Shown here in pieces: positions 30,970 to 40,810 of a stretch of 64,000 nt of DNA (positions within the stretch are counted from its first letter, which is position 1; each line of letters starts with the position of its first letter). Both the position numbers and the translations under genes were made by a program. The stretch is from Janthinobacterium sp051380875. GTDB lineage: Bacteria > Pseudomonadota > Gammaproteobacteria > Burkholderiales > Burkholderiaceae_D. Where the stretch lies: assembly GCF_051380875.1 (NCBI RefSeq), contig NZ_JBNYXW010000007.1, forward strand, positions 62,001-126,000, given 5' to 3'. A model generated the notes under the pieces. The model searched no databases. It saw only the letters and a program-made list of their open reading frames with translations, and had not been told where the DNA came from.

Positions 30970-32295
30970 TTAATCCTGTGACATCAGTTGTTCGATTTCA
31001 GCCACGCTCTTGGGCGCCGTGCTGAACACTTCATGGCCTTGCGGCGTGACCAGCACATCGTCCTCGATGCGGATGCCGGTATGCCAGAACTGTTCCGGCA
31101 CGCCCGCGCCGGGACGCACATAGATGCCCGGCTCCACCGTCAGCACCATGCCCGCTTCGAGGGGGCGCCACGGCTTGCCGGGCACGCGCGTGTCGCGGTA
31201 GGCGCCCACGTCGTGCACGTCCATGCCTAGCCAGTGGCTGGTGCCATGCATATAGAACGGCAGGTAGCCCTTGTCGGCGATGACGTCCTGCACGCTGCCG
31301 CTTTTTTGCCGGTCCAGCAAGCCCAGGTCCAGCATGCCTTGCGCCAGCACCTGCACGGCAGCTTCGTGGATGGCGCTGTGCGGCAGGCCGGGGCGCACCA
31401 TGTCCAGCGACGCTTGCTGGGCCGCCAGCACCAGTTCATACAGGGCCCGCTGCGGGCCGCTGAAACGGCCGTTGACGGGCCAGGTGCGCGTAATGTCCGA
31501 GGCGTAGCCATCGAGTTCGCAGCCGGCGTCGATCAATACCAGCTGGCCTTTCTGCAGGAGCGCGTTATTGGCGCTGTAGTGCAGGATGCAGGCATTGTCG
31601 CCACCGGCCACGATGGACGAATAGGCGGGGAACTGCGCGCCGCTGCGGCGAAACTCGTACAGCAGTTCCGCTTCGAGCGCATATTCCCGCATGCCGGGCC
31701 GCGTGGCGCGCATGGCGCGCACGTGGGCCGCGCTGGAGATGGCGGCTGCGCGGCGCATCAGCGCTTGTTCTTCCGGGTCCTTCAGCAGGCGCATCGCGTC
31801 GAGCATGCCGTTGATGTCATGTGCGATGGCTGGCGCCGTGACACCGCTGCGTGCCTTCTTGCGCACATTGTGCAGCCAGAGCTTGACTTGCGCATCGAGG
31901 CTGCCAGCCAAGGCGTAATACAGGGCTGGCGCGTCGGCCAGCAAGCGTGTCATTTCCACATCGAGTTCTTCGATGGGAAAGGCGCCATCGAAACCGAAAC
32001 TGGCGCGCGCCGCCTCGGGGCCGTGACGCAAGCCGTCCCAGATTTCGCGCTCGGTATTTTTGGCGCGGCAAAACAGGATGGCGCGCGCGGGCGCCGTGGC
32101 GCTGGCAGCGACCAGCGCCACGGCGCTGTCAGGCTCCGTAAAGCCGCTCAGGTAATAAAAATAACTGTCGTGGCGATACGGATAGTCGCAATCGCTGTTG
32201 CGCGGCACCTCGGGCGCCGTGGCAACGATGGCCACGCTGCCTGGCAGCATCTGCGCCATCAGCGCCGCGCGCCGGGCCGCGTAGTTGGCCATCAT
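30970..32295 (-). CDS. pepP: Xaa-Pro aminopeptidase (aminopeptidase P)
   Basis: 441 residues when started at ATG 32295, which overlaps the murU stop as ATGA and fits translational coupling; a longer in-frame start has no support. The N-terminal domain contains DCDYPYRHDSYFYYLSGF. The C-terminal pita-bread domain has the dimetal ligands in LIDAGCELDGYASDITRTWPV, HGTSHWLGMDVHDVG, TVEPGIYV and GIRIEDDVLVT. The enzyme removes N-terminal residues that precede proline. Its position before the ubiH-like gene matches E. coli. Confidence 0.95.
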   Translation of the reverse strand: MMANYAARRAALMAQMLPGSVAIVATAPEVPRNSDCDYPYRHDSYFYYLSGFTEPDSAVALVAASATAPARAILFCRAKNTEREIWDGLRHGPEAARASFGFDGAFPIEELDVEMTRLLADAPALYYALAGSLDAQVKLWLHNVRKKARSGVTAPAIAHDINGMLDAMRLLKDPEEQALMRRAAAISSAAHVRAMRATRPGMREYALEAELLYEFRRSGAQFPAYSSIVAGGDNACILHYSANNALLQKGQLVLIDAGCELDGYASDITRTWPVNGRFSGPQRALYELVLAAQQASLDMVRPGLPHSAIHEAAVQVLAQGMLDLGLLDRQKSGSVQDVIADKGYLPFYMHGTSHWLGMDVHDVGAYRDTRVPGKPWRPLEAGMVLTVEPGIYVRPGAGVPEQFWHTGIRIEDDVLVTPQGHEVFSTAPKSVAEIEQLMSQD

Positions 32296-33014
32296 GCTGC
32301 CGGCGCCGTTGCGCTGGTGACGCCGTTGAGCGCATCGAGCTGCTGCGGCGTACCGACATTGGTCCACTCGCCCGGATAGACTTCGCCGCCGACGCGGCCC
32401 TGGTCTGCATGCTGGCGCAGCAGGTCGCCCAGCCTGGCGTGGCTGCCCGCTTGGACGCCGTCGAACATTTCAGGACGGTACACGCCGATATTGGCGAAGG
32501 TCCATTTCGGCTCGTCCGTATTATTGATCGCAAACAAGGTCAGGCCGAAGTCGCCCTTCGGGTGGTGTTCGGGGTTGGCCACCAGGTAAGTCCAGGCGAT
32601 GTCGCGCCGGTCGGCCGGATAGGGCGTGCCCAGCACGTCCTTGTCGGCCAGCACACCCTGCACTTGCGTGAAATCAAAGTAGGGGCAATAGATGTCGCCG
32701 GAAATGGCGAGAAACGGTTCTTCGCCCAGCAAGTGGCGCGCCTGGGCGATGCCGCCTGCCGTTTCCAGCGGCGTCGTTTCCGGCGAATACGCGATGCGCG
32801 CGCCAAAGGCACTGCCGTCGCCCAGGGTTTCCTCGATCAGATGGCCCAGGTGCGAATGGTTGATGACGATGTCGGTGATGCCGGCGCGCACAAGGTTCAG
32901 CACATGCCAGACGATCAGCGGACGGCCGCGCACTTTCAGTAGCGGTTTGGGGCAGGTGTCGGTGAGCGGACGCATCCGTTCACCGCGGCCTGCGGCGAAG
33001 ATCATGGCTTTCAT
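32292..33014 (-). CDS. murU: N-acetylmuramate alpha-1-phosphate uridylyltransferase
   Basis: 240 residues. It has the nucleotidyltransferase signature AAGRGERMRPLTDTCPKPLLKV at the N-terminus and the downstream ISGDIY and VGTPQQLDAL blocks. MurU converts MurNAc-1-phosphate and UTP to UDP-MurNAc in the fosfomycin-bypassing peptidoglycan recycling route. It follows amgK, the kinase that makes its substrate, by 43 bp. This pairing is what separates it from glucose- or mannose-1-phosphate enzymes with the same signature. Confidence 0.92.
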   Translation of the reverse strand: MKAMIFAAGRGERMRPLTDTCPKPLLKVRGRPLIVWHVLNLVRAGITDIVINHSHLGHLIEETLGDGSAFGARIAYSPETTPLETAGGIAQARHLLGEEPFLAISGDIYCPYFDFTQVQGVLADKDVLGTPYPADRRDIAWTYLVANPEHHPKGDFGLTLFAINNTDEPKWTFANIGVYRPEMFDGVQAGSHARLGDLLRQHADQGRVGGEVYPGEWTNVGTPQQLDALNGVTSATAPAA

Positions 33015-33057
33015 GGAATATTCGTTTTCTGGTTTATTTTTGTAAATTGCTCTGTCA

Positions 33058-34125
33058 TCAGAAAGTGTAGCCGACTTGGGGCGTTTTATTTTCCAGGGCG
33101 TCCAGCAGGCGCACCAGCGGCTTGAGTTCCGTGTAGCGGTTGGCCGTCTTGCGCACGTAGTCGAGCACGGTTGGCAGGTCGCCCATGTACACGTCCTTGC
33201 CGTCGCGGTAGTTCAGGCGCGCAAACAGGCCGAGGATTTTCAGGTGGCGCTGCAGGGCCGTGAATTCGAAATCGCGGTAGAAGGCGTCGATATCCGGATT
33301 GACGGGCAGGCCCAGTTGCTTGGCGCGCTGCCAGTAGCGGATCACCCAATCGAGCACCAGTTCTTCATCCCACTGGATATACGCGTCGCGCAGCAGCGAG
33401 GCAATGTCATACGTGACGGGGCCGAAGACGGCGTCCTGGAAGTCGAGAATGCCGGGGTTGGGCAACGAACCATCGCTGATGTGCATCAAATTGCGCGAAT
33501 GGTAGTCGCGGTGCATGAATACTTGCTGTTGCGACAAAATATTCGCCGTGATGGCCTCGAAGACTTTGTCCAGCTGGGCTTGTTGTACATTCGTCAAGGT
33601 AGCGCCCAGGTGCTTGCCGATGAACCATTCCGGGAACAGATTCATTTCGCGCAGGATGAAGGCGCGGTCGAATTCGGGCAGCACGTCGGGTTGGCTGGCC
33701 AGCTGGATCTTCATCAGGGACTCCAGTGCTTCGGCGTACAGCACGCTGGCATTGTCGTGATTCAGGGCATCCAGATAAGTGCTCGTGCCCAGGTCGGTCA
33801 GCAGCAGGAAGCCGTTGTCCAGATCTTGCGCGATGATTTCGGGCACGGATACGCCGGCGGCCTTCAGCAAGCCGGCTACCTTGATGAAGGCGGGTACGTT
33901 TTCGCGTTCGGGCGGCGCATCCATGGCAATCAGTGTACTTGCTGGCAATGTTGCATTGCCTGGCAGCACGTCGAGGCGGTAGTAGCGGCGGAAGCTGGCA
34001 TCGCTGGAGGCGCGGCGGGCGGAATCGGGCGCGACGAGGTTAAGCGAGGTCAACCAGGCTTTCAACAGGGTCAGGCGAGCGTCGGCTTGGGCCGGCGCGG
34101 TGGAGGAATTGGAAGAGAATGACAT
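33058..34125 (-). CDS. amgK: N-acetylmuramate/N-acetylglucosamine anomeric kinase
   Basis: 355 residues from ATG 34125. The aminoglycoside-phosphotransferase fold shows in SSDASFRRYYRLD, the catalytic loop MHRDYHSRNLM and the metal-binding ILDFQDAVFG. AmgK phosphorylates the C1 position of MurNAc and GlcNAc recovered from cell-wall turnover, feeding MurU. The frame stays open far upstream across the antisense strand of lptD, but that part is not coding: the start at 34125 is where homology begins and lptD is read on the other strand. Divergence of amgK-murU from lptD is a recurring arrangement in proteobacteria. Confidence 0.93.
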   Translation of the reverse strand: MSFSSNSSTAPAQADARLTLLKAWLTSLNLVAPDSARRASSDASFRRYYRLDVLPGNATLPASTLIAMDAPPERENVPAFIKVAGLLKAAGVSVPEIIAQDLDNGFLLLTDLGTSTYLDALNHDNASVLYAEALESLMKIQLASQPDVLPEFDRAFILREMNLFPEWFIGKHLGATLTNVQQAQLDKVFEAITANILSQQQVFMHRDYHSRNLMHISDGSLPNPGILDFQDAVFGPVTYDIASLLRDAYIQWDEELVLDWVIRYWQRAKQLGLPVNPDIDAFYRDFEFTALQRHLKILGLFARLNYRDGKDVYMGDLPTVLDYVRKTANRYTELKPLVRLLDALENKTPQVGYTF

Positions 34126-34165
34126 TAAGCGGCCTGTGGAATCGGGTTGATGGTGCAGATTCCCA

Positions 34166-34171
34166 TATAAT
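34166..34171 (+). promoter_or_regulatory. Candidate -10 element for lptD
   Basis: TATAAT at 34166-34171 in the 99-bp space between the divergent amgK and lptD genes, 53 bp before the lptD start. No good -35 at standard spacing. Confidence 0.35.
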
Positions 34172-34224
34172 AAGGGATTCAAATCAAAAAATCGCCTGTC
34201 AATGGTGCTTGCCCCTTCCAATTC

Positions 34225-36474
34225 ATGAGCTGGTTTTCGGCCTCCCCCCCTTCGCAGCGCTGGGCTTTCGCCATCAGCGCGCTCGTCGCCGCCACGACGG
34301 TGCCTGTCCACGCCCAGAAGGTACCGCGTCCGGTCCATGTGGAAGACCCGGATGCGCCCACCGTCATGACGGCGGAAAGCATGAGCGGCCGGCCGGAACG
34401 GGAGATCAATCTCGACAAAAATGTCGTGATTGAGCGCGGAAAAACCACAAAAATGACGTCCGATACAGCTTGTTACAAACAAGTTGAAGATCAGTTCGAC
34501 GCCGAAGGCCACATCAAGATGTGGCGTTTTGGCAATTATTACACGGGCGATGTACTCAAGCTGAACATGGAAACGGGCAAGGGTTTCCTGCTCAACCCGA
34601 CTTACCGCTTCGAAGTGGGCGGCGGCCAGGGCAAGGCCGAGCGCGTCGACTTCATCAATCCCGACGAAGCCAATGTCATTGACGGTACCTACAGTACCTG
34701 CGAGGGCCCGAATCCGGACTGGTACCTGAAATCGAGCACCTTGAACCTCGATACGGGCCGTGACGTCGGTACCGGTGGCAAGACCATCATCTATTTCAAG
34801 GACGTGCCCATCCTCGGCACGCCCGGCATCTCGTTTTCGCTGTCGGGCGCGCGCCGTTCGGGCTGGCTGGCGCCCACGCCAGGTTTTGCCTCGAAGAACG
34901 GCTTTGAGCTGACGGTCCCGTATTACGTGAATATCGCGCCAAACCGCGACCTGACCCTGTTCCCCAAATACATACAGCGGCGCGGCATCCAGCTGGGCGC
35001 CATCGGGCGCTACCTGGGCGAAACCGATGCCGGTTTGTACAGCGGCGAAACATCGTTCGAGTACTTGCCCAACGACAAGCAGACCAAGACCGACCGCTAC
35101 ATGATCAAGTCCAAGCATGAGCAGGCGCTGGCCAAGGGCTGGACCTATGGCTGGGATGTGCGCGAAGCGTCCGACAATGAATATCCGAGCGACTTTTCGA
35201 AAAACGTGGCCAGCGCCACCGAGCGCCAGTTGCTGCGCGAATTGCGTACCGATTACCGTACCGAAGACTGGAGCCTGACGGCGCGCGTGCAGAATTACCA
35301 GGTGCTGCAAGATCCCGATGCGGCCACCGATCCCAGCCTGTTCGTCACGCGTCCATATGATCGTTTGCCTTCGGTCAACTTTCATGCTGGCAAATATGAC
35401 GTCTGGGGCGGTTTCGACTGGTCGTTCGACGCGGAAGCGACGCGTTTCGTGCACCCGACCCTGGTGCAGGGATCGCGCGTGGTGGCCGTGCCGCAAGTGA
35501 GTTTCCCTATCATCCGCCCTGGTTATTTCATCACGCCCAAGCTGATGTTGAATGCCAGCGCCTACCAGCTCGACAACAACGCCACGACCCAGGCGCAGTT
35601 CCCGAATACCTCGCTCACGCGCGCCGTGCCGACCTTCTCGCTCGACGGCGGCCTGGTGTTTGAACGCGATACGAACCTGTTTGGCGCCAAGGGCGGCACG
35701 CAAACGCTGGAGCCGCGCCTGTTCTACGTCTACACGCCGTACCGCGACCAGTCGCAGTTCCCCAACTTCGATACGGCCGACGGTACTTTCAACCTGACGC
35801 AGATCTTCACGGAAAACCGCTTCGTCGGTAGCGACCGCATCGGCGACGCCAACCAGGTCACGGCAGCCGTGGTCTCGCGCTTTCTTCAGCCCGATGGCGC
35901 CGAGCGCATGCGCCTGACGTTCGGCCAGCGTTTCTATTTTGCCGACCAGCGCGTGCAGCTCACGTCGACCACGCCGGTCAACCAGTCGCGCTCGGACATC
36001 TTGCTGGCGGCAACGGGCCGCGTGTCGGAGACTTGGACCGTCGACAGTCTGGTGCAGTACAATCCCAGCGATCGCCAGTTGATGAGCTACCAATACACCA
36101 TGCAATATCAGCCCGGTCCGAAGAAAGTATTGAATTTCAGCAATCGTTTCCAGCGTGGTAGTTTCCGCAACGCCGAAGTGTCGACCCAATGGCCGCTGAC
36201 GGACCGCCTGTACGGCGTGGGCCGCATCAGTTATTCCTTGCTCGACCGGCGCATGCTGGAAAGCCTGATCGGCCTGGAATACAAGGGCGATTGCTGGGTG
36301 TTCCGCATGGGGGCGCAGCGTTTCGTGACTTCGGCCAAGAATGCGTCGACACCGATTTTCTTCCAGCTGGAATTGACGGGCCTGTCGAACGGCCTGGGCC
36401 TGGGGGCAAATGGCCTGGAAACATTTACCAAAACCATACCTGGCTATCAGGCACTGAGCCAGCCACTCCGTTAA
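34225..36474 (+). CDS. lptD: LPS-assembly outer-membrane protein LptD
   Basis: 749 residues. A weak signal sequence (SQRWAFAISALVAATTVPVHA) is followed by a short periplasmic jellyroll domain (TAESMSGRPEREINLDKNVVIERG, TSDTACYKQVEDQFDAEG), then a large beta-barrel from about residue 200. Cysteines in YSTCEGPNPDWYLKS and near the C-terminus (GDCWVFRMG) fit the disulfide-forming positions of LptD. With LptE it inserts lipopolysaccharide into the outer leaflet. The following surA is a chaperone needed for LptD folding, so the order is functionally sensible. Confidence 0.97.
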   Translation: MSWFSASPPSQRWAFAISALVAATTVPVHAQKVPRPVHVEDPDAPTVMTAESMSGRPEREINLDKNVVIERGKTTKMTSDTACYKQVEDQFDAEGHIKMWRFGNYYTGDVLKLNMETGKGFLLNPTYRFEVGGGQGKAERVDFINPDEANVIDGTYSTCEGPNPDWYLKSSTLNLDTGRDVGTGGKTIIYFKDVPILGTPGISFSLSGARRSGWLAPTPGFASKNGFELTVPYYVNIAPNRDLTLFPKYIQRRGIQLGAIGRYLGETDAGLYSGETSFEYLPNDKQTKTDRYMIKSKHEQALAKGWTYGWDVREASDNEYPSDFSKNVASATERQLLRELRTDYRTEDWSLTARVQNYQVLQDPDAATDPSLFVTRPYDRLPSVNFHAGKYDVWGGFDWSFDAEATRFVHPTLVQGSRVVAVPQVSFPIIRPGYFITPKLMLNASAYQLDNNATTQAQFPNTSLTRAVPTFSLDGGLVFERDTNLFGAKGGTQTLEPRLFYVYTPYRDQSQFPNFDTADGTFNLTQIFTENRFVGSDRIGDANQVTAAVVSRFLQPDGAERMRLTFGQRFYFADQRVQLTSTTPVNQSRSDILLAATGRVSETWTVDSLVQYNPSDRQLMSYQYTMQYQPGPKKVLNFSNRFQRGSFRNAEVSTQWPLTDRLYGVGRISYSLLDRRMLESLIGLEYKGDCWVFRMGAQRFVTSAKNASTPIFFQLELTGLSNGLGLGANGLETFTKTIPGYQALSQPLR

Positions 36475-36562
36475 GATGGTCACCGTTGCCGCCGCCGGTA
36501 TCACCGGCGCTGGCACAAACCGGTTTTTTTATTCACTTGAACTCATGAGCGCTCTACACATT

Positions 36563-37981
36563 ATGCGTAATGCCAGTATGCACCAACTCAAAATTGCAAC
36601 GGTTCTGTTGTGCGCCATTTCCGGCGCCACGACCAGTAGTGTCTGGGCGCAACAGGCTGCGCCTGCCGCCAAGCCGGCTGCTGCTGCGCCTGCGGTAGCC
36701 GCGCCTGCACCGGCCAAGGGTTTCACGCCACCAAAGTCGAGCAGCGGCCAGACCATCGATTCCATCGCCGTCGTCGTCAATGACGACGTGATCACGCGCA
36801 ATGAAGTGGCGGCCCGCATCAAGAGCGTGGAGCAGCGCATGAAGGCGCAGAATATTCCTGTCCCAGATCCTGCCGACCTGCGTCGCCAATTGCTCGAACG
36901 CATGATCGTTGAGCGCGCGCAAATGCAGCTGGCCAAGGAAATGGGCGTGCGCGTGGATGACCTGACCCTGGACCGTGCGATTGGCCGTATTGCTGAACAG
37001 CAAAAAATGACGGTGCAAGACTTGCGCAACCAGATGGAAAAAGAAGGCACGCCGTTTGCGACCTTCCGCGAAGAAATCCGCGATGAAATCATCATGCAGC
37101 GCCTGCGCGAACATGAAGTGGACGCCAAGATCCAGATCTCGGATTCCGAAGTGGACAATTTCCTGGAAGCAGAAAAAGCGGCGGCCAGCGAACAGGTCGA
37201 GATGAACCTGGCGCAGATTCTCGTACGCATCCCGGAAAACTCCAGCCCCGAACAGATCGCCGCGCGCCGCGCGCGTGCCGAAGAAGTCAGCCGCCAGCTG
37301 CGCACGGGCGCCGATTTTTCCAAGATGGCTGCCAGCTACTCCGATGCCAGTGATGCGCTGAGCGGCGGAGATATCGGCTGGCGCGCCAGCGACCGCTTGC
37401 CGCCATTGTTCACGGAACAGTTGCTGAAATTGAAGCCTGGCCAGATCACGCCTATCATCAAGAGCAACACGGGCTTCCATATCCTGAAGCTGGTGGACCG
37501 CCGCAGCGCTGCCCAGGCGCAAGCCGTGGCCGCCGTGCAGCAGACGCATGCCCGCCACATCCTGCTGAAAATCACGCCGGCGCTGTCGGCTGCCGAAGCC
37601 AAGCGTAAATTGGCGGAATTGAAAGAGCGCCTCGACAACAAGGCTGCCAAGTTCGAAGACCTGGCCCGCTTGTTCTCGAACGATGGCTCGGCTGCCAAGG
37701 GTGGCGACCTGGGTTGGCTGTATCCAGGCGACACCGTGCCAGAATTCGAAACGGCGATGAATGCCCTGAAACCGGGCGAAGTGAGCGAGCCGATCGAATC
37801 GAGCTTTGGTTTCCACCTGATCGAAGTGCTGGAGCGCAAGAGCGACGACGTTTCGAAAGAGAAGCAGCGCAGTGCCGCGCGCAATGCCTTGCGCGAGCGC
37901 AAGCTGGAAGAAGCGACGGAAAACTGGGCGCGTGAAGTACGCGACCGCGCCTACGTCGAATTCCGCGCCGAAGACCAGTGA
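36563..37981 (+). CDS. surA: Periplasmic chaperone and peptidyl-prolyl isomerase SurA
   Basis: About 472 residues if started at ATG 36563. ATGs at 36545 and 36578 are also possible and none has a strong ribosome-binding site. A signal peptide ends near TSSVWA, followed by a Pro/Ala-rich stretch of about 35 residues not usual in E. coli SurA. The chaperone domain begins IDSIAVVVNDDVITRNEV. Two parvulin domains follow (LAQILVRIPE...SGGDIGWRAS and ARHILLKITP...KGGDLGWLYPG). SurA escorts outer-membrane proteins to the Bam machinery. It is part of the lptD-surA-pdxA-rsmA cluster. Confidence 0.95.
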   Translation: MRNASMHQLKIATVLLCAISGATTSSVWAQQAAPAAKPAAAAPAVAAPAPAKGFTPPKSSSGQTIDSIAVVVNDDVITRNEVAARIKSVEQRMKAQNIPVPDPADLRRQLLERMIVERAQMQLAKEMGVRVDDLTLDRAIGRIAEQQKMTVQDLRNQMEKEGTPFATFREEIRDEIIMQRLREHEVDAKIQISDSEVDNFLEAEKAAASEQVEMNLAQILVRIPENSSPEQIAARRARAEEVSRQLRTGADFSKMAASYSDASDALSGGDIGWRASDRLPPLFTEQLLKLKPGQITPIIKSNTGFHILKLVDRRSAAQAQAVAAVQQTHARHILLKITPALSAAEAKRKLAELKERLDNKAAKFEDLARLFSNDGSAAKGGDLGWLYPGDTVPEFETAMNALKPGEVSEPIESSFGFHLIEVLERKSDDVSKEKQRSAARNALRERKLEEATENWAREVRDRAYVEFRAEDQ

Positions 37982-38003
37982 TCGTTTCAGTGACTATTTG
38001 CGC

Positions 38004-39053
38004 ATGAGTAACTTGTCTGCACCAGGCCGTCCCGCCATCGCCATCACCTGTGGCGAGCCTGCCGGCGTCGGCCCGGAAATTTCCATCCGTGCCGCCTGGG
38101 CCATGCGCAACGAGGTCAACTGCATCTTGCTGGGCGACGCCGCCTTCCTGGCGCTGACAGCCAGCCTGATCGACCCGGACATCCGCCTGGCGGCGCTGTC
38201 GCTGCAAGCCGTGCGCAACAGCGGCTTGCCCCAGTTTGGCCCTGGCCGCCTGGCCGTGATCGACATTCCCACCGTCAACAACGTCATTCCTGGCGTGCTC
38301 GACAAGGATAATGGCCGTTCCGTGCTGGCCACCCTGGACGCGGCCGTGGAAGGCATCGCGGCGGGCTGGTTTGGCGCCATGGTCACCGCGCCTTTGCAAA
38401 AAAGCACGATCAACGACGCGGGCGTGGCGTTTTCCGGCCATACGGAATACCTGGCGGAAAAGACCGGCACGCCGCAAGTGGTCATGATGCTGGCCGGCGA
38501 ACCCGGCCATGGCGAGCCGACCCTGCGCGTGGCGCTGGCGACCACGCACTTGCCCCTGAAAGACGTCTCGGCTGCCATCACGCAAGACAGCCTGGCCGTC
38601 ACGCTGGATATCCTCCAGCTTGATTTGCAACAAAAATTCGGCATCGCCGCGCCGCGCATCCTGGTCACCGGCCTGAACCCGCATGCGGGTGAGGGCGGCT
38701 ACTTGGGACGCGAGGAAATCGACGTCATCGCGCCGGCCATCGCCGCGGCGCAAGCGCGTGGCATCGATGCGCGCGGGCCGTATCCGGCCGACACCTTGTT
38801 CCAGCACAAGTATCTGGCGGACGCCGACTGCGTGCTGGCCATGTACCACGACCAGGGCTTGCCCGTGCTGAAATATGCCACCTTCGGGCGCGGCATCAAT
38901 ATCACGCTGGGCTTGCCGCTGATCCGCACCTCGGTCGACCATGGCACGGCGCTCGACCTGGCCGCGCAAGGGCTGGGGCTGGCCGATTGCCACAGCATGC
39001 AGCAGGCCCTGCAAACGGCGCTCGATATGCTGCGCGCCAGCCGCGCCGCCTGA
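38004..39053 (+). CDS. pdxA: 4-hydroxythreonine-4-phosphate dehydrogenase
   Basis: 349 residues from ATG 38004. The start region PAIAITCGEPAGVGPEI is the PdxA signature. The metal-binding histidines are in FSGHTEYLAE, MYHDQGLPVLKY and TSVDHGTALDLA. The enzyme oxidises 4-phosphohydroxy-L-threonine with NAD in pyridoxal-5'-phosphate synthesis. The gene begins 22 bp after surA, and rsmA follows, an order conserved from E. coli. Confidence 0.97.
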   Translation: MSNLSAPGRPAIAITCGEPAGVGPEISIRAAWAMRNEVNCILLGDAAFLALTASLIDPDIRLAALSLQAVRNSGLPQFGPGRLAVIDIPTVNNVIPGVLDKDNGRSVLATLDAAVEGIAAGWFGAMVTAPLQKSTINDAGVAFSGHTEYLAEKTGTPQVVMMLAGEPGHGEPTLRVALATTHLPLKDVSAAITQDSLAVTLDILQLDLQQKFGIAAPRILVTGLNPHAGEGGYLGREEIDVIAPAIAAAQARGIDARGPYPADTLFQHKYLADADCVLAMYHDQGLPVLKYATFGRGINITLGLPLIRTSVDHGTALDLAAQGLGLADCHSMQQALQTALDMLRASRAA

Positions 39054-39104
39054 GCCACTCATCCGCATCACCGCGCCTTACCCGCATTTATAGAAAAACA
39101 GAAT

Positions 39105-39884
39105 ATGAAACACGTTGCCCGCAAACGCTTTGGCCAGAACTTCCTGCATGACCGCTTCGTGCTGAACGACATCACGGCCGCCATCGCACCGCAGCCGGAC
39201 GATGCCATGGTCGAGATCGGGCCCGGCCTGGGCGCCATGACGGAGCAGTTGCTGCGTCACCTGAAGCAGATGCACGTGGTGGAACTGGACCGCGACCTGA
39301 TCGTGCGCCTGGAAAAGACCTTCAATCCGGCCAAGCTGACGATCCACTCGGGCGATGCGCTGAAATTTGATTTCGCGCAAATTCCCGTGCCGGCCGGCCA
39401 GAAGCTGCGCATCGTGGGCAACTTGCCATACAACATTTCCAGCCCGCTGCTGTTTCACCTGGCCGATTTCGCGCCGCTGGTGCAGGACCAGCATTTCATG
39501 CTGCAAAAGGAAGTCGTCGAGCGCATGGTGGCCGAGCCGGGCAGCAAGACGTATGGCCGCTTGTCCGTGATGCTGCAATGGCGCTATGACATGTCGCTGC
39601 TGTTCATCGTGCCGCCGACGGCGTTTGACCCGCCGCCGAAAGTGGAATCGGCCATCGTGCGCATGATCCCCGTGGCTGAGCGCCTGGCGTGCGACCAGGC
39701 CACCCTGGAAGCGGTCGTCATGAAGGCGTTTTCGCAGCGCCGCAAGGTGATCCGCAACTGCCTGGCCGGCATGTTTACGGAAGACCAAATCAAGGCTGCC
39801 GGCATCGACCCGACCCTGCGCCCGGAAACCGTGGGCCTGGAGCAGTATGTGGCCCTGGCAAATTTGTTAAAAGCGCCTGCGTAA
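39105..39884 (+). CDS. rsmA: 16S rRNA dimethyladenosine transferase RsmA (KsgA)
   Basis: 259 residues. It opens with the family pattern RKRFGQNFLHD and has the SAM-binding VEIGPGLGAMTEQLL, then the catalytic NLPYNISSPLLFHL motif and FSQRRKVIRNCL near the C-terminus. It dimethylates A1518 and A1519 of 16S rRNA. It is the last gene of the lptD cluster. The LysR gene converges on it with an 8-bp gap. Confidence 0.98.
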   Translation: MKHVARKRFGQNFLHDRFVLNDITAAIAPQPDDAMVEIGPGLGAMTEQLLRHLKQMHVVELDRDLIVRLEKTFNPAKLTIHSGDALKFDFAQIPVPAGQKLRIVGNLPYNISSPLLFHLADFAPLVQDQHFMLQKEVVERMVAEPGSKTYGRLSVMLQWRYDMSLLFIVPPTAFDPPPKVESAIVRMIPVAERLACDQATLEAVVMKAFSQRRKVIRNCLAGMFTEDQIKAAGIDPTLRPETVGLEQYVALANLLKAPA

Positions 39885-39892
39885 TTGTTAAC

Positions 39893-40810
39893 TTAAAACC
39901 ACTGGTCGACTTGCTGCAGGTCCTGCCGCAGGGCTGAAAAGCAATCGTCGACATGGTGGTTGCGGCTGATTTCATTGCGCCGCATCAAGGCGATCTTGCG
40001 CTTGCAGGTGGGCTGGCGCAACGGCGCCACGTGCAGTTCCTCATCGTTGAGGAAAGTCGTATACAGGCTGGGCATGATGCCCACGGCGATGCCGGCGCGC
40101 ACCACGCCATACAGCGACTCGCTGTGTATCATCTGGTACAGGCTCGACGGGCTCAAGCCATGCTGGCGCAGCGCGCTGGAGGCGAACTCCCAGATGCTGC
40201 CCTTGGTAAACACGACGATTTCCTGGCCCGCCAGCTGTTCCCAACGCACTTCCTTCAGCGGCGCCAGCGCATGGCGCCCCGCCGTGACCAGCACCAGTTC
40301 GTCTTCGAACAGGCCCACGCTTTCGAGCGAAACGGAACCGGGCACCTCGATACCCACGCAAAAGTCCAGCTGGCCCGAATGCAGGGCATGCAGCAAGCCA
40401 TCGTTGGGCATGTCCGATAGGACGATTTCCACCTCGTCGCCATGCTGCTCGCTGTAGCGCGCCACCACGGCCGCCGTCATGGCCATCGCCGAGGGAATCG
40501 CGCCGATGCGGATGCGGTGCCGTCCGCTGCCGATGGCGCGCTGGATATCGGCAAAGGTATTACTCGCTGTATTCAATAAATGCGTGGCGTAATCGAGCGC
40601 CAGCTTGCCTTCGCGCGTCAGTTCCAGCTGGTGGGTTGTGCGGTTAAACAACTTCTTTCCCAGCTGGTTTTCCAGCAGCTTGATCGAGGCGCTGAGCGCC
40701 GGCTGGGTCACGCACAATTCCTGTGCAGCCTTGCTGAAGCTGTTTACCCGGGCTAGGGTGGCAAACGCTTGTAAATGTCGTAAGGAAATTTTCTTGCTCA
40801 GTTCATGCAT
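39893..40810 (-). CDS. LysR-family regulator, likely of the adjacent porin/ABC/nucleoside cluster
   Basis: 305 residues from ATG 40810; a start at 40855 would add a hydrophobic, non-conserved leader. The winged helix-turn-helix lies at residues ~9-66 (LRHLQAFATLARVNSFSKAAQELCVTQPALSASIKLLENQLGKKLFNR), followed by the two-lobed effector-binding domain (IRIGAIPSAMAM). It is divergent from the porin gene by 227 bp and is the only regulator beside the transporter operon, so it probably controls it. The inducer is unknown. Confidence 0.9.
   Translation of the reverse strand: MHELSKKISLRHLQAFATLARVNSFSKAAQELCVTQPALSASIKLLENQLGKKLFNRTTHQLELTREGKLALDYATHLLNTASNTFADIQRAIGSGRHRIRIGAIPSAMAMTAAVVARYSEQHGDEVEIVLSDMPNDGLLHALHSGQLDFCVGIEVPGSVSLESVGLFEDELVLVTAGRHALAPLKEVRWEQLAGQEIVVFTKGSIWEFASSALRQHGLSPSSLYQMIHSESLYGVVRAGIAVGIMPSLYTTFLNDEELHVAPLRQPTCKRKIALMRRNEISRNHHVDDCFSALRQDLQQVDQWF

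Noticed and set aside
34126..36516. A very long open frame on the minus strand continuing upstream of amgK
   Set aside because: It is antisense to lptD, which has clear family motifs on the plus strand. The translated antisense part shows no fold or motif, and amgK homology begins at 34125. Long antisense frames are expected in DNA with this codon bias.
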